18,059 bases of DNA. Origin: Bacteroidales bacterium (lineage in GTDB: Bacteria > Bacteroidota > Bacteroidia > Bacteroidales > UBA7960). The stretch covers positions 1 through 18,059 of the forward strand of contig PWIY01000023.1 of NCBI GenBank assembly GCA_003560215.1, given 5' to 3'. Shown piece after piece: positions 6,911 to 14,170 of this stretch (position 1 is its first letter; the number at the start of each line of letters is the position of its first letter). The notes under the pieces are model-generated. The model searched no databases. It worked only from the letters and a program-made list of their open reading frames with translations, and had not been told where the DNA came from. The position numbers and the translations under genes were made by a program.

Positions 6911-8335
6911 ATGAGTAGCATGGAAAGAATTGATGAAAACCTTGCATATAAGGTGAAGGACATTGAGCTGGCTGAATTGGGCCGCAAGGATATCCGCCTG
7001 GCCGAGCATGAAATGCCCGGTTTGATGGAGTTGAGAGAAAAATATGGAAAGGAGCAGCCCCTTAAAGGGGTCAGGATTATGGGCTCTCTTCACATGACCA
7101 CCCAGACCGCTGTGCTGATCGAAACACTCAAAGCCCTGGGTGCTGATGTACGCTGGGCGAGCTGTAATATTTTTTCCACCCAGGATGAGGCAGCAGCCGC
7201 GATAGCTGTTACCGGTGTTCCCGTGTTTGCCTGGAAGGGCGAAACACTGGACGAGTATTGGTGGTGCACGGCACAGGCCCTTAGTTTCCCCGGTGGCAAA
7301 GGACCTGAACTCATTGTGGATGATGGTGGAGATGCGACTATGATGGTTCTCAAAGGATTGCAGGGTGAAAAAGATCCTTCACACCTGGATGTGGATGCAG
7401 AGGCCTGGGATGAAATTGCATTGCTTAAACGCTTGAAGCTGACCCGGGAACAGGACGAAAATAAATGGCACCGTGTGGTAAATGATCTTCAGGGAGTTTC
7501 GGAAGAAACCACCACTGGTGTGCATCGTTTATATCAGCTGGCAAAAGAGGACGCCCTGCCTTTCCCGGCAATTAACGTGAACGATTCGGTAACCAAATCC
7601 AAGTTCGACAATAACTACGGCAACCGTGAATCCCTGATTGACGGAATTAAGCGGGCAACAGATGTAATGATTGCCGGAAAAACCGCAGTTGTTTGTGGTT
7701 TTGGCGGTGTGGGTAAAGGATGTGCCCAGGGTCTGGCTGCCATGGGTGCCAAGGTGGTTGTCACTGAGATTGACCCCATTTGTGCCCTGCAGGCCGCCAT
7801 GGAAGGCTATGAGGTTAAAACCATCGAGGAGGTGCTTGACCGCGGTGACATTTATGTAACAGCCACCGGTAACCGTGATGTGATCACCGTAGATCATATG
7901 CGTAAAATGAAGGATAAGGCCATTGTCTGTAATATTGGTCATTTTGACAATGAGATCCAGGTGGAAAAACTGGAAGTGCAGGAGGATGTGAAAAAGATTG
8001 AGATCAAACCGCAGGTACATGAATTTGTGTTTGGCGAGGGGCATTCCATTATTCTGCTTGCCGAAGGCCGTCTGGTAAACCTTGGCTGTGCCACCGGACA
8101 CTCCTCCTTTGTGATGAGCAATTCATTTGCCAACCAGGTACTTGCCCAGATCGATCTCTGGCAAAACAAACGGGAACCAGGTGTATATATGCTTCCCAAA
8201 AAACTGGACGAAGAAGTCGCCCTGGCTCATTTGAAGCATCTGGGGGTCAGCCTGACCAAAATGAATGATGACCAGGCCAAATACCTGGGAATTCCTGTGG
8301 AGGGTCCGTATAAATCACACCATTACAGGTATTAA
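6911..8335 (+). CDS. ahcY: S-adenosylhomocysteinase
   Basis: 474 residues, the full length of the bacterial long form. The enzyme hydrolyses S-adenosylhomocysteine to adenosine and homocysteine, relieving product inhibition of SAM methyltransferases; it is cytoplasmic and NAD-dependent. Visible landmarks are GSLHMTTQTAVLIETL near the N-terminus, the substrate-domain NVNDSVTKSKFDN block, the NAD-binding GFGGVGKG at 263-270, VFGEGHSIILLAEGRL, and the C-terminal GPYKSHHYRY ending with the conserved Lys-Tyr type tail. The roughly 40-residue insertion around 145-190 (KGLQGEKDPSHL onward) is the one seen in long bacterial enzymes. It follows the SAM-dependent methyltransferase after 121 bp and precedes metK by 45 bp. 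Both ahcY and metK share the 10-nt string ATAGATTATG at their starts. Confidence 0.97.
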   Translation: MSSMERIDENLAYKVKDIELAELGRKDIRLAEHEMPGLMELREKYGKEQPLKGVRIMGSLHMTTQTAVLIETLKALGADVRWASCNIFSTQDEAAAAIAVTGVPVFAWKGETLDEYWWCTAQALSFPGGKGPELIVDDGGDATMMVLKGLQGEKDPSHLDVDAEAWDEIALLKRLKLTREQDENKWHRVVNDLQGVSEETTTGVHRLYQLAKEDALPFPAINVNDSVTKSKFDNNYGNRESLIDGIKRATDVMIAGKTAVVCGFGGVGKGCAQGLAAMGAKVVVTEIDPICALQAAMEGYEVKTIEEVLDRGDIYVTATGNRDVITVDHMRKMKDKAIVCNIGHFDNEIQVEKLEVQEDVKKIEIKPQVHEFVFGEGHSIILLAEGRLVNLGCATGHSSFVMSNSFANQVLAQIDLWQNKREPGVYMLPKKLDEEVALAHLKHLGVSLTKMNDDQAKYLGIPVEGPYKSHHYRY

Positions 8336-8380
8336 TCGCCTCTCAAAATTTTTGTTGCACCATTAAAACCAATATAGATT

Positions 8381-9652
8381 ATGTCCTATTATTTTACATC
8401 GGAGTCTGTTTCAGAAGGACATCCGGATAAAGTAGCTGACCAGATTTCTGACGCTGTGCTCGATGCATTGCTCAAGAATGACCCTGACGCAAAATGTGCG
8501 GCTGAAACTTTTGTAACCACTGGTTTGTGTCTGGTCGGGGGGGAAATCAAAACCAATACTTATGTAGAAGTTCAGGATCTGGCACGGGAGGTAATCCGCC
8601 GTATCGGATATACAAAACCTGATTACCGCTTTGATGCGGATTCCTGCGGCGTACTCACTGCCATCCACGAGCAGTCTCCTGACATCAACCAGGGCGTGGA
8701 CAGAGCAACCGAAGAAGAGCAGGGAGCAGGCGATCAGGGTATGATGTTTGGTTTTGCCACCAATCAAACCGAAAACTATATGCCGTTGCCGGTGGATATT
8801 TCTCACCGGCTGGTGAAAGAACTGGCTCATATCAGAAAAGTAGGGGGAGAAATGCCATATCTCCGGCCCGATTCCAAGGCCCAGGTTACCATGAAATATG
8901 ATGACAACGATCAGCCTGTCGGCATTGACACCATTGTGGTTTCTACCCAGCATGATGAATTCGTGAAGCCGATCGGATCCGGAGAAGAAGCCCAGAAAAA
9001 AGCCGACAGGGAGATGTTGGGCCGTCTGGAAACCGACGTGCAGAATATTTTGATTCCCAGGGTTAAAGCTACCTATCCGGAAAGCGTACAGAAACTTTTT
9101 GACGGGAACTACCGCCTGTTTGTCAATCCCACCGGCAAGTTTGTGATCGGTGGCCCGCATGGCGATACCGGCCTGACCGGACGAAAGATCATCGTTGATA
9201 CCTATGGCGGATTCGGACGCCACGGCGGAGGGGCTTTTTCCGGCAAGGATGCATCCAAGGTAGACCGCTCAGCTGCATATGCGGCAAGACATATTGCCAA
9301 AAATATGGTGGCTGCGGGTATTGCAGATGAGGTGGAGATTCAGCTGGCATATGCCATTGGTGTACCTGAGCCGGTCGGTTTGTTTGCAAGCACCAAAAGG
9401 CCTAAAGTCAAGTTGTCTGACGAGGAAATCGCTGCAAAAATCAAAAAATTGTTTGACCTGCGGCCGAGTGCCATTATTAAGCGTTTTGGCCTGAAAAATC
9501 CGATTTTTGAGGAAACGGCAGCCTACGGACATATGGGCCGGAAACCCGGTAAAAAGGTCGTATATGTAAACGGCAGCAGGAAGGAAGTGGAAACTTTTAC
9601 CTGGGAGAAGCTTGATTATGTGGATGCCATCAAAAAAGAATTCAACCTTTAA
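8381..9652 (+). CDS. metK: S-adenosylmethionine synthetase
   Basis: 423 residues; ATP + methionine to SAM + phosphate + diphosphate. The N-terminal FTSESVSEGHPDKVADQISD, the ATP-site GAGDQG at residues 115-120 and the glycine-rich P-loop GGGAFSGKD at 282-290 are the family signatures, and TAYGHMGR-like sequence (AAYGHMGR) appears at the C-terminus. It is somewhat longer than the 380-400 residues of many family members because of insertions in the middle region (around KVGGEMPYLRPDSK and RLETDVQNILIPRVK), which is common in Bacteroidota. Placed next to ahcY it forms a SAM recycling pair serving the upstream methyltransferase. It is presumably also the general SAM source of the cell, because it looks like an ordinary intact housekeeping enzyme. 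Confidence 0.97.
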   Translation: MSYYFTSESVSEGHPDKVADQISDAVLDALLKNDPDAKCAAETFVTTGLCLVGGEIKTNTYVEVQDLAREVIRRIGYTKPDYRFDADSCGVLTAIHEQSPDINQGVDRATEEEQGAGDQGMMFGFATNQTENYMPLPVDISHRLVKELAHIRKVGGEMPYLRPDSKAQVTMKYDDNDQPVGIDTIVVSTQHDEFVKPIGSGEEAQKKADREMLGRLETDVQNILIPRVKATYPESVQKLFDGNYRLFVNPTGKFVIGGPHGDTGLTGRKIIVDTYGGFGRHGGGAFSGKDASKVDRSAAYAARHIAKNMVAAGIADEVEIQLAYAIGVPEPVGLFASTKRPKVKLSDEEIAAKIKKLFDLRPSAIIKRFGLKNPIFEETAAYGHMGRKPGKKVVYVNGSRKEVETFTWEKLDYVDAIKKEFNL

Positions 9653-9682
9653 TTGTCACTGATTCCGGTCTTTGAACGGAGC

Positions 9683-9741
9683 TCCGCTGTGCAATTCAAT
9701 CAGTAATACACACTGACCTTATTGCACAGCGGATTATTTTT
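9683..9741 (+). terminator. Inverted-repeat hairpin after metK, probable intrinsic terminator or attenuator
   Basis: A perfect 13-bp inverted repeat (TCCGCTGTGCAAT at 9683-9695 and its complement at 9721-9733) is followed by ATTATTTTTGT, a T-rich tract. The 25-nt loop contains a second small stem (TCAGT 9700-9704 with ACTGA 9712-9716). It stands 31 bp after the metK stop and 34 bp before the next start. A terminator ending the ahcY-metK transcript is the simplest reading. An attenuator controlling the downstream genes is possible. Confidence 0.6.
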
Positions 9742-9742
9742 G
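9735..9742 (+). promoter_or_regulatory. Bacteroidota-type -7 box ahead of the PfkB kinase gene
   Basis: TATTTTTG matches TAnnTTTG and lies 24 bp before the ATG at 9767, directly after the hairpin stem. No clear TTTG -33 box is seen at the expected distance, and the T-rich tract could equally be just part of the terminator. Low to moderate support. Confidence 0.35.
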
Positions 9743-9766
9743 TAAAAACAGAATAATTGTTGTGTT

Positions 9767-10735
9767 ATGAAAAAAGTTTTGGGCATTGGAAATGCTTTGG
9801 TAGATACACTTGTGAAACTGGAAGATGAGCATTTCCTTGAAGAAATGAAGCTTCCGAAGGGAAGTATGCAACTGGTCAGCCAGGATGAGATTGTAGCTAT
9901 TGAAAGGAAATGCGAGGGTTTTAAAAAATCAATGTCTGGCGGGGGATCAGCTGCAAATACCATCCACGGACTTGCCGGACTGAATGTCGAAACCGCCTTT
10001 ATCGGGAAGGTCGGGAAGGATGAACTGGGTGATCTTTTTGCCGATGACCTGAGGGCAAAAAACATCAGGCCTTTTCTGATGCAGGGGGAGAGTCATAGCG
10101 GACATGCGCTCGCATTTGTGACTCCTGACTCCGAAAGAACATTTGCCACTTACCTGGGTGCAGCACTGGAACTAAGTCCGGAGGACTTGCAGGATCATTT
10201 TTTTGAGGGGTATGACTATCTGCATGTGGAAGGGTACTTATTGCAGAACCATTCGCTGCTGCAGGCGATTCTTGAAAAAGCCCGGAATAACAATCTGAAA
10301 GTTTCACTGGATCTGGCAAGCTTCAATGTGGTGGAGGAAAATTTACATGTACTGAAAGACTGGGTACGTGATTACGTGGATATCCTGTTTGCCAACGAGG
10401 AAGAGGCCAGGGCATTTACCGGGAAAGAACCTGAACAGGCATTGGCCGATATGGCCCGCCTTTGCGGTATTGCCGTGGTTAAAGTGGGCAAGGGAGGGTC
10501 CCTTGTCAGGGCGAAGGAAGACGAAATCCGGATACCTGCGATCCAGGCCACTGTTCTTGACACTACAGGTGCAGGCGATGCATATGCAGCCGGGTTTTTA
10601 TACGGCCTGGCCAACGATCTTCCCCTCGGTGTATGCGGTCGCATTGCCTCCCTGATGGCCGGAAAGGTGATTGAAGGGATGGGGGCAAAGATCAGCCCGG
10701 ATGGATGGGAAGAAATTCAGAGAGAGATTTTATAA
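9767..10735 (+). CDS. PfkB-family carbohydrate/nucleoside kinase, adenosine-kinase-like
   Basis: 322 residues of the PfkB (ribokinase) superfamily. The N-terminal GIGNALVDTLV, the SGGGSAANT motif at residues 57-65 and the C-terminal DTTGAGD at 265-271 (anion hole and catalytic Asp271) are the family signatures. In this superfamily the GGSAANT form together with an N-terminal GNALVD is typical of adenosine kinase-like proteins. Adenosine kinase would phosphorylate the adenosine released by AhcY to AMP, pulling SAH hydrolysis forward, and the position after ahcY-metK fits this well. Specificity within PfkB is hard to read by eye, so fructose, ribose or another nucleoside as substrate cannot be excluded. 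It is 12 bp upstream of the ABC-transporter genes, likely in the same transcript. Confidence 0.8.
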   Translation: MKKVLGIGNALVDTLVKLEDEHFLEEMKLPKGSMQLVSQDEIVAIERKCEGFKKSMSGGGSAANTIHGLAGLNVETAFIGKVGKDELGDLFADDLRAKNIRPFLMQGESHSGHALAFVTPDSERTFATYLGAALELSPEDLQDHFFEGYDYLHVEGYLLQNHSLLQAILEKARNNNLKVSLDLASFNVVEENLHVLKDWVRDYVDILFANEEEARAFTGKEPEQALADMARLCGIAVVKVGKGGSLVRAKEDEIRIPAIQATVLDTTGAGDAYAAGFLYGLANDLPLGVCGRIASLMAGKVIEGMGAKISPDGWEEIQREIL

Positions 10736-10747
10736 AAACGAAGGGAT

Positions 10748-11557
10748 ATGACGGGGTTGCTCTTGATGATAATGATGACAATAATTCCCCTTGCCGGATT
10801 GAGGGCGCAGGATCCGACTGTCGTTTCCCTTTCCCCTTCAGTAACAAAGATGATCTATGAGGTGGGGGCAGCCTCACAGTTGCTGGGTTATACCAATTAC
10901 TGTGACGGGGTGCTTGGAGATGAGAAAATTGTGGTGGCATCGCAGATGAATGTCAATGAAGAAAAAATTCTTTCTCTGAATCCGGATATGGTAATAACCA
11001 CCACCCTGACTGCTGACCGGTCTGTAAGGGCGCTTACTTCACTGGGAATAAAGGTGGTTGTGCTGGATATGCCTGATTCCTTCAGAGGCCTTTGTGATCA
11101 GCTGGTTGATGTGGGCCGGCTGACCGGGCAGGAAAAGCAGGCAAAAGAGATTGTGGATCGTCAGAAAGCCAGACTTGAGCGATTGCAGCAGAAAATTCCG
11201 GATAACAAGGATCCCCGCATTTTTATGCAGCTGGGGGCCAAGCCCCTTTACTCTGTGATTCCGGATACCTTTTTGAATGATTACATTGAACTGGCAGGGG
11301 GCGAGAATATCGCTGCCGGAATGACCCACGGAAGTATTACCCGTGAAAGTGTACTGGCAAGGAATCCGGAGGCAATTTTCATTGTGATGATGGGAGCCGC
11401 CGGTGAAGAGGAAAAAAGCACATGGCTGGCCTATCCGGGTTTGTCTGCCGCGGAAAGCGGCCACATCTTTTTGCTTGACGAGGACAGTACTGCCAGCCCC
11501 ACCCCTGAAATTTTCCTTGATGTGCTGGAAGAGATCATTGAACGGATATATTATTAA
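10748..11557 (+). CDS. btuF: BtuF-like periplasmic substrate-binding protein of a corrinoid (or iron-chelate) ABC importer
   Basis: 269 residues of the BtuF/FepB class of helical-backbone binding proteins. A signal peptide is evident: a hydrophobic stretch LLLMIMMTIIPLAG with a likely cleavage after LRA, before QDP. No lipobox is present, so it should be a free periplasmic protein. Characteristic segments are VVSLSPSVTKMIYEVGA after the signal, NEEKILSLNPDMVIT, and GGENIAAG near residue 180, the last typical of cobalamin- or heme-type binding proteins. The binding protein delivers substrate to the permease encoded next. Siderophore or heme binding cannot be excluded from sequence. Cobalamin is favoured because the upstream genes encode corrinoid-dependent enzymes. 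Start chosen at the ATG 12 bp after the kinase gene. Confidence 0.75.
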   Translation: MTGLLLMIMMTIIPLAGLRAQDPTVVSLSPSVTKMIYEVGAASQLLGYTNYCDGVLGDEKIVVASQMNVNEEKILSLNPDMVITTTLTADRSVRALTSLGIKVVVLDMPDSFRGLCDQLVDVGRLTGQEKQAKEIVDRQKARLERLQQKIPDNKDPRIFMQLGAKPLYSVIPDTFLNDYIELAGGENIAAGMTHGSITRESVLARNPEAIFIVMMGAAGEEEKSTWLAYPGLSAAESGHIFLLDEDSTASPTPEIFLDVLEEIIERIYY

Positions 11558-11566
11558 ATTTATGAT

Positions 11567-11598
11567 CCGGTTCATGGATCTGCCAGTTGCATGACCGG
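11567..11598 (+). repeat. Imperfect hairpin between the binding-protein and permease genes
   Basis: CCGGTTCATG (11567-11576) can pair with CATGACCGG (11590-11598) with one bulged T, leaving a 13-nt loop. It is followed by an A run rather than a T run, so it is not a terminator on the + strand. It could protect the upstream message end and allow more binding protein than permease to be made. Function is inferred only. Confidence 0.4.
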
Positions 11599-11627
11599 AA
11601 AAAAGGTTGTAACCATTGGATAAAACC

Positions 11628-12668
11628 ATGAAGCCCCCTTCAGGAAGTGCATCCAGGAAAAGAAAGCTTTTCCGGTGGGGAATATCTCTGTTGACGTTGC
11701 TGGTGCTCACAGTAATTGCCTTTGTACTTGGTATGTCTGCGGGTGAGCTGGATATCTCTATGTGGGATGTGCCGCGTATTTTGGCGGAAAAGGACGGTGT
11801 TGAATACGTGGTGCTGACCCAGATAAGGCTGCCCCGTATTATTCTGGCCATTGCAGCCGGCGGGGGACTCAGCCTGTCGGGGGCTATACTGCAGGGCATT
11901 TACCGGAACCCGCTCGTGGAACCTTTTACCCTGGGAATATCCGGCGGTGCTGCATTGGGAGTGGCTCTGGCAATTGTATTCACATTGCCGGCGGTTTTTG
12001 GGGCTTTTGCCCTTCCGGTGGCAGGTTTTGCCGGAGCGTTGCTTGCCATTGTTTTTGTATATGTGCTCGGAGCCCGGTTCGGCCAGGTCAATGTGAACAA
12101 CATGTTGTTGATCGGGGTCATGGTAAGCTTTGTTTCTTCATCTTTGATGATGCTGATGATGTCGCTGGCCACAGCCCGAAGCCTTCACAGTATAATTTTC
12201 TGGATGATGGGTTCACTGGATGAGCCGAACACCATGCTTATCCGGCTTACCCTGGTTGTTTCTGTTACTTCCCTTGTGATTGCCGGCTTTTTTTCCCGTT
12301 CCCTGAACGCTTTGCGCCTTGGTGAGGCAAATGCCTGGCACCTGGGAGTCAATACAGGGCTGACAATCCGGGTGATGTTTATACTGGCGTCTCTTGTGGC
12401 CGGTGTGTGTGTGGCCTCTACCGGCGTAATTGGTTTTGTCGGGCTTGTAATTCCTCATCTGGTAAGGGTATTGGCCGGATCAGATTACCGCATGCTGCTT
12501 CCGGCCTCTTTTTTGGGAGGGGGCATCTTTCTGATCATTTGCGATGCCATTGCACGAACCATTATTGCCCCCAATGAATTACCGATCGGGGTTATTACGG
12601 GTATTGCCGGCGGGATTGTGTTTATTGTTTTTCTGAGTCGTTCAAAATCAACACTGAAAGTCAATTAG
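11628..12668 (+). CDS. btuC: BtuC-like permease of the FecCD family
   Basis: 346 residues, a multi-span inner-membrane protein of the FecCD/BtuC family, which forms a homodimer for import of cobalamin or iron chelates. Long hydrophobic stretches start near residue 20 (LLTLLVLTVIAFVLG). Family landmarks are LPRIILAIAAGGGLSLSGAI and the GAILQGIYRNPLVEP-type coupling region, then GISGGAALGV, and near the C-terminus GFVGLVIPHLVRVL and NELPIGVITGIAGG. A TTG start four codons upstream (11616) is possible, but the ATG at 11628 is preferred. It follows the binding-protein gene by 70 bp with a hairpin in between, and precedes the ATPase gene by 2 bp. The substrate is assigned by context only. Confidence 0.85.
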   Translation: MKPPSGSASRKRKLFRWGISLLTLLVLTVIAFVLGMSAGELDISMWDVPRILAEKDGVEYVVLTQIRLPRIILAIAAGGGLSLSGAILQGIYRNPLVEPFTLGISGGAALGVALAIVFTLPAVFGAFALPVAGFAGALLAIVFVYVLGARFGQVNVNNMLLIGVMVSFVSSSLMMLMMSLATARSLHSIIFWMMGSLDEPNTMLIRLTLVVSVTSLVIAGFFSRSLNALRLGEANAWHLGVNTGLTIRVMFILASLVAGVCVASTGVIGFVGLVIPHLVRVLAGSDYRMLLPASFLGGGIFLIICDAIARTIIAPNELPIGVITGIAGGIVFIVFLSRSKSTLKVN

Positions 12669-12670
12669 TC

Positions 12671-13522
12671 ATGTCCGGATTTTTAACGGTGCACAATTTT
12701 TCCTGCGGGTACGGCGATAAGTTTGTACTCCGTAATGTGAATATAGAGGCCGGCCAGGGCGAAATTTCCGGAATTATCGGGCCCAACGGCTCAGGAAAAA
12801 CAACACTTTTTCGTGGTCTGACCGGTGAGCTGCCGGCAAGGAGCGGGGAGGTGCTGCTTCATGGCAGGGATCTCCGGCAGATGTCGTACAATGAAAGGGC
12901 CCGTTCAATGGCAGTCGTTGCGCAACACGTTTATGCAACAGACATAACCGTTGAAGAATATGTGCTGATGGGAAGGCTGCCCCACCGGAAGCAGTTTCAG
13001 TTGTTTGAGACCAGGGAAGATTATGAGATCGCCCATCATTATATGCAGCTGACCAATGTGTACGGATTGCGAAATAAACTGATGTCGAAAATCAGCGGGG
13101 GAGAGCAACAGCTGGCCAACATTGCCAGGGCCCTCACCCAGCAGCCTGAGTTGCTGTTACTGGATGAACCCACCTCTCACCTCGACATTACACATCAGGT
13201 GCAGATCCTGAACCTGATCCAGAAGCTGAACGAGGAGATGAAATTGTCCGTTTTAATGATCATCCATGATCTGAACCTGGCCGGAGAATATTGTGATTAC
13301 CTGGTTATGCTGAAAAACGGTCAGCCTTTTAAACAAGGACTGCCGGATGAGGTACTGGATTATCAGGTGATTGAGGAGGGATACAAAACAGTGGTTGTCG
13401 TGCAACCCAATCCTGTTTCTCATAAACCTGCCGTATTTCTTGTATCGGATAAAATCCTCAAGCAAAAAAAGAAGGCGTCCGGACAAGGGGAGGGTCAGGA
13501 ACAATCAGGGAAAGATTTTTGA
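12671..13522 (+). CDS. btuD: BtuD-like ATPase of the importer
   Basis: 283 residues, a single ABC nucleotide-binding domain that powers the permease encoded just upstream (2-bp gap, translational coupling likely). The Walker A motif GPNGSGKT is at residues 37-44, the signature ISGGEQQ at 141-147 (Ile in place of the usual Leu), Walker B LLLLDEP at 161-167 and the H-loop histidine at 199 in IHDLNLA. After the core domain it has a hydrophilic, Lys/Gln/Gly-rich tail of about 25 residues (KILKQKKKASGQG region) that is not needed for ATPase function and is likely disordered. It belongs to the BtuD/FecE/FhuC group. Its last 18 bp overlap the 3' end of a convergent gene on the other strand. Confidence 0.9.
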   Translation: MSGFLTVHNFSCGYGDKFVLRNVNIEAGQGEISGIIGPNGSGKTTLFRGLTGELPARSGEVLLHGRDLRQMSYNERARSMAVVAQHVYATDITVEEYVLMGRLPHRKQFQLFETREDYEIAHHYMQLTNVYGLRNKLMSKISGGEQQLANIARALTQQPELLLLDEPTSHLDITHQVQILNLIQKLNEEMKLSVLMIIHDLNLAGEYCDYLVMLKNGQPFKQGLPDEVLDYQVIEEGYKTVVVVQPNPVSHKPAVFLVSDKILKQKKKASGQGEGQEQSGKDF

Positions 13523-14005
13523 CAGGGTGCTGCGCAAATGGGGAAACCTTTGACATACATCCTCTGTTTTGTAGAGCACAAAATCCCTGAACTCGAATGC
13601 GGGCGACACCATGGTGCTGACAAGCGTAAACCCGCCTTTTTCAATGGGACGTGCCCCGAAAATCATATCAGCCGGCACCAGTATTTGCGGATATTCCCCC
13701 TTGCCGGCATCCAGACCAAGTTTTTTAATGGAATGGTTCCCGGACTGGTCAATCAGGTGGATATCCAGTGCTGAACCATGGTGAAAAAACCAAACTTCAT
13801 CTGATCTCAGCCAGTGGAGTTGCGACACCTGATCCTGTTCAAGTAAAAAATAAATTGTTGAAGCCAGTTTCCTGTTTCCTTTGAAGCCTGAAGGGAGGCA
13901 TGATTCACTGATGGCAAGGGGGTTCTGATAAACCTCCCTGTAATAGCCCCCTTCGGGATGAGGTTTCATCCGGAGCTTTTCCACAAAATAATCGGCAGTC
14001 AGCAT
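13505..14005 (-). CDS. DUF985 (cupin_5) family protein
   Basis: 166 residues, a single cupin barrel. The motif HPEGGYYREVY at residues 16-26 is diagnostic for DUF985 as I recall it, followed by STIYFLLEQDQVSQLHWLR with the histidine and the DEVWFFHHG segment carrying the metal-site-like histidines, and later a MIFGARPI...GFTLVSTMVSPAFEF block. The family folds as a cupin, and some members bind a metal. I know of no settled reaction; epimerase-type or dioxygenase-like roles are guesses. It faces the methyl-cycle operon and overlaps btuD at the 3' ends by 18 bp, so the two are convergent and not co-transcribed. Functionally it appears unrelated to the upstream genes. Confidence 0.85.
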   Translation of the reverse strand: MLTADYFVEKLRMKPHPEGGYYREVYQNPLAISESCLPSGFKGNRKLASTIYFLLEQDQVSQLHWLRSDEVWFFHHGSALDIHLIDQSGNHSIKKLGLDAGKGEYPQILVPADMIFGARPIEKGGFTLVSTMVSPAFEFRDFVLYKTEDVCQRFPHLRSTLSKIFP

Positions 14006-14113
14006 TTCTTGCAGGTTTATTCTACAACCAGGTTGATCACATTCGCACGATAAAGGTAATTAAGAATCAACTTTGCGCCAACTGCCGTAGTGCCTTTTAT
14101 GGGTCAATTTTCG

Positions 14114-14130
14114 TATGTTTGTGCAAACAT
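14114..14130 (+). promoter_or_regulatory. -7 box overlapping a 7-bp palindrome
   Basis: TATGTTTG (14114-14121) fits TAnnTTTG and lies 49 bp before the lipoprotein start. The same bases form part of an inverted repeat, ATGTTTG-TG-CAAACAT (14115-14130), a shape typical of a dimeric-regulator operator overlapping a promoter. The -33 box is weak. Confidence 0.45.
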
Positions 14131-14170
14131 CTTCAATGAAGAATTAATAAAAAACCAATCAGTTCATCCC

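Noticed and set aside
8336..8380. SAM riboswitch upstream of metK
   Set aside because: The gap is only 45 nt, too short for any SAM riboswitch class that I could fit, and no stem structure is visible.
8411..9223. A 270-codon open frame on the - strand opposite metK
   Set aside because: metK is unmistakable on the + strand, and the reverse frame has no recognisable domain. It is a shadow of a conserved gene.
11561..11623. Two tiny overlapping frames (10 residues each) between btuF and btuC
   Set aside because: They are too short, have no support, and their start codons probably occur by chance.
11039..11899. A 286-codon open frame on the - strand opposite the importer genes
   Set aside because: It runs across the binding-protein and permease genes, shows no domain, and has a composition typical of an antisense frame.
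14090..14170. Longer start of the unknown lipoprotein
   Set aside because: The extra N-terminal residues would displace the signal peptide, and the promoter-like box lies inside this stretch.
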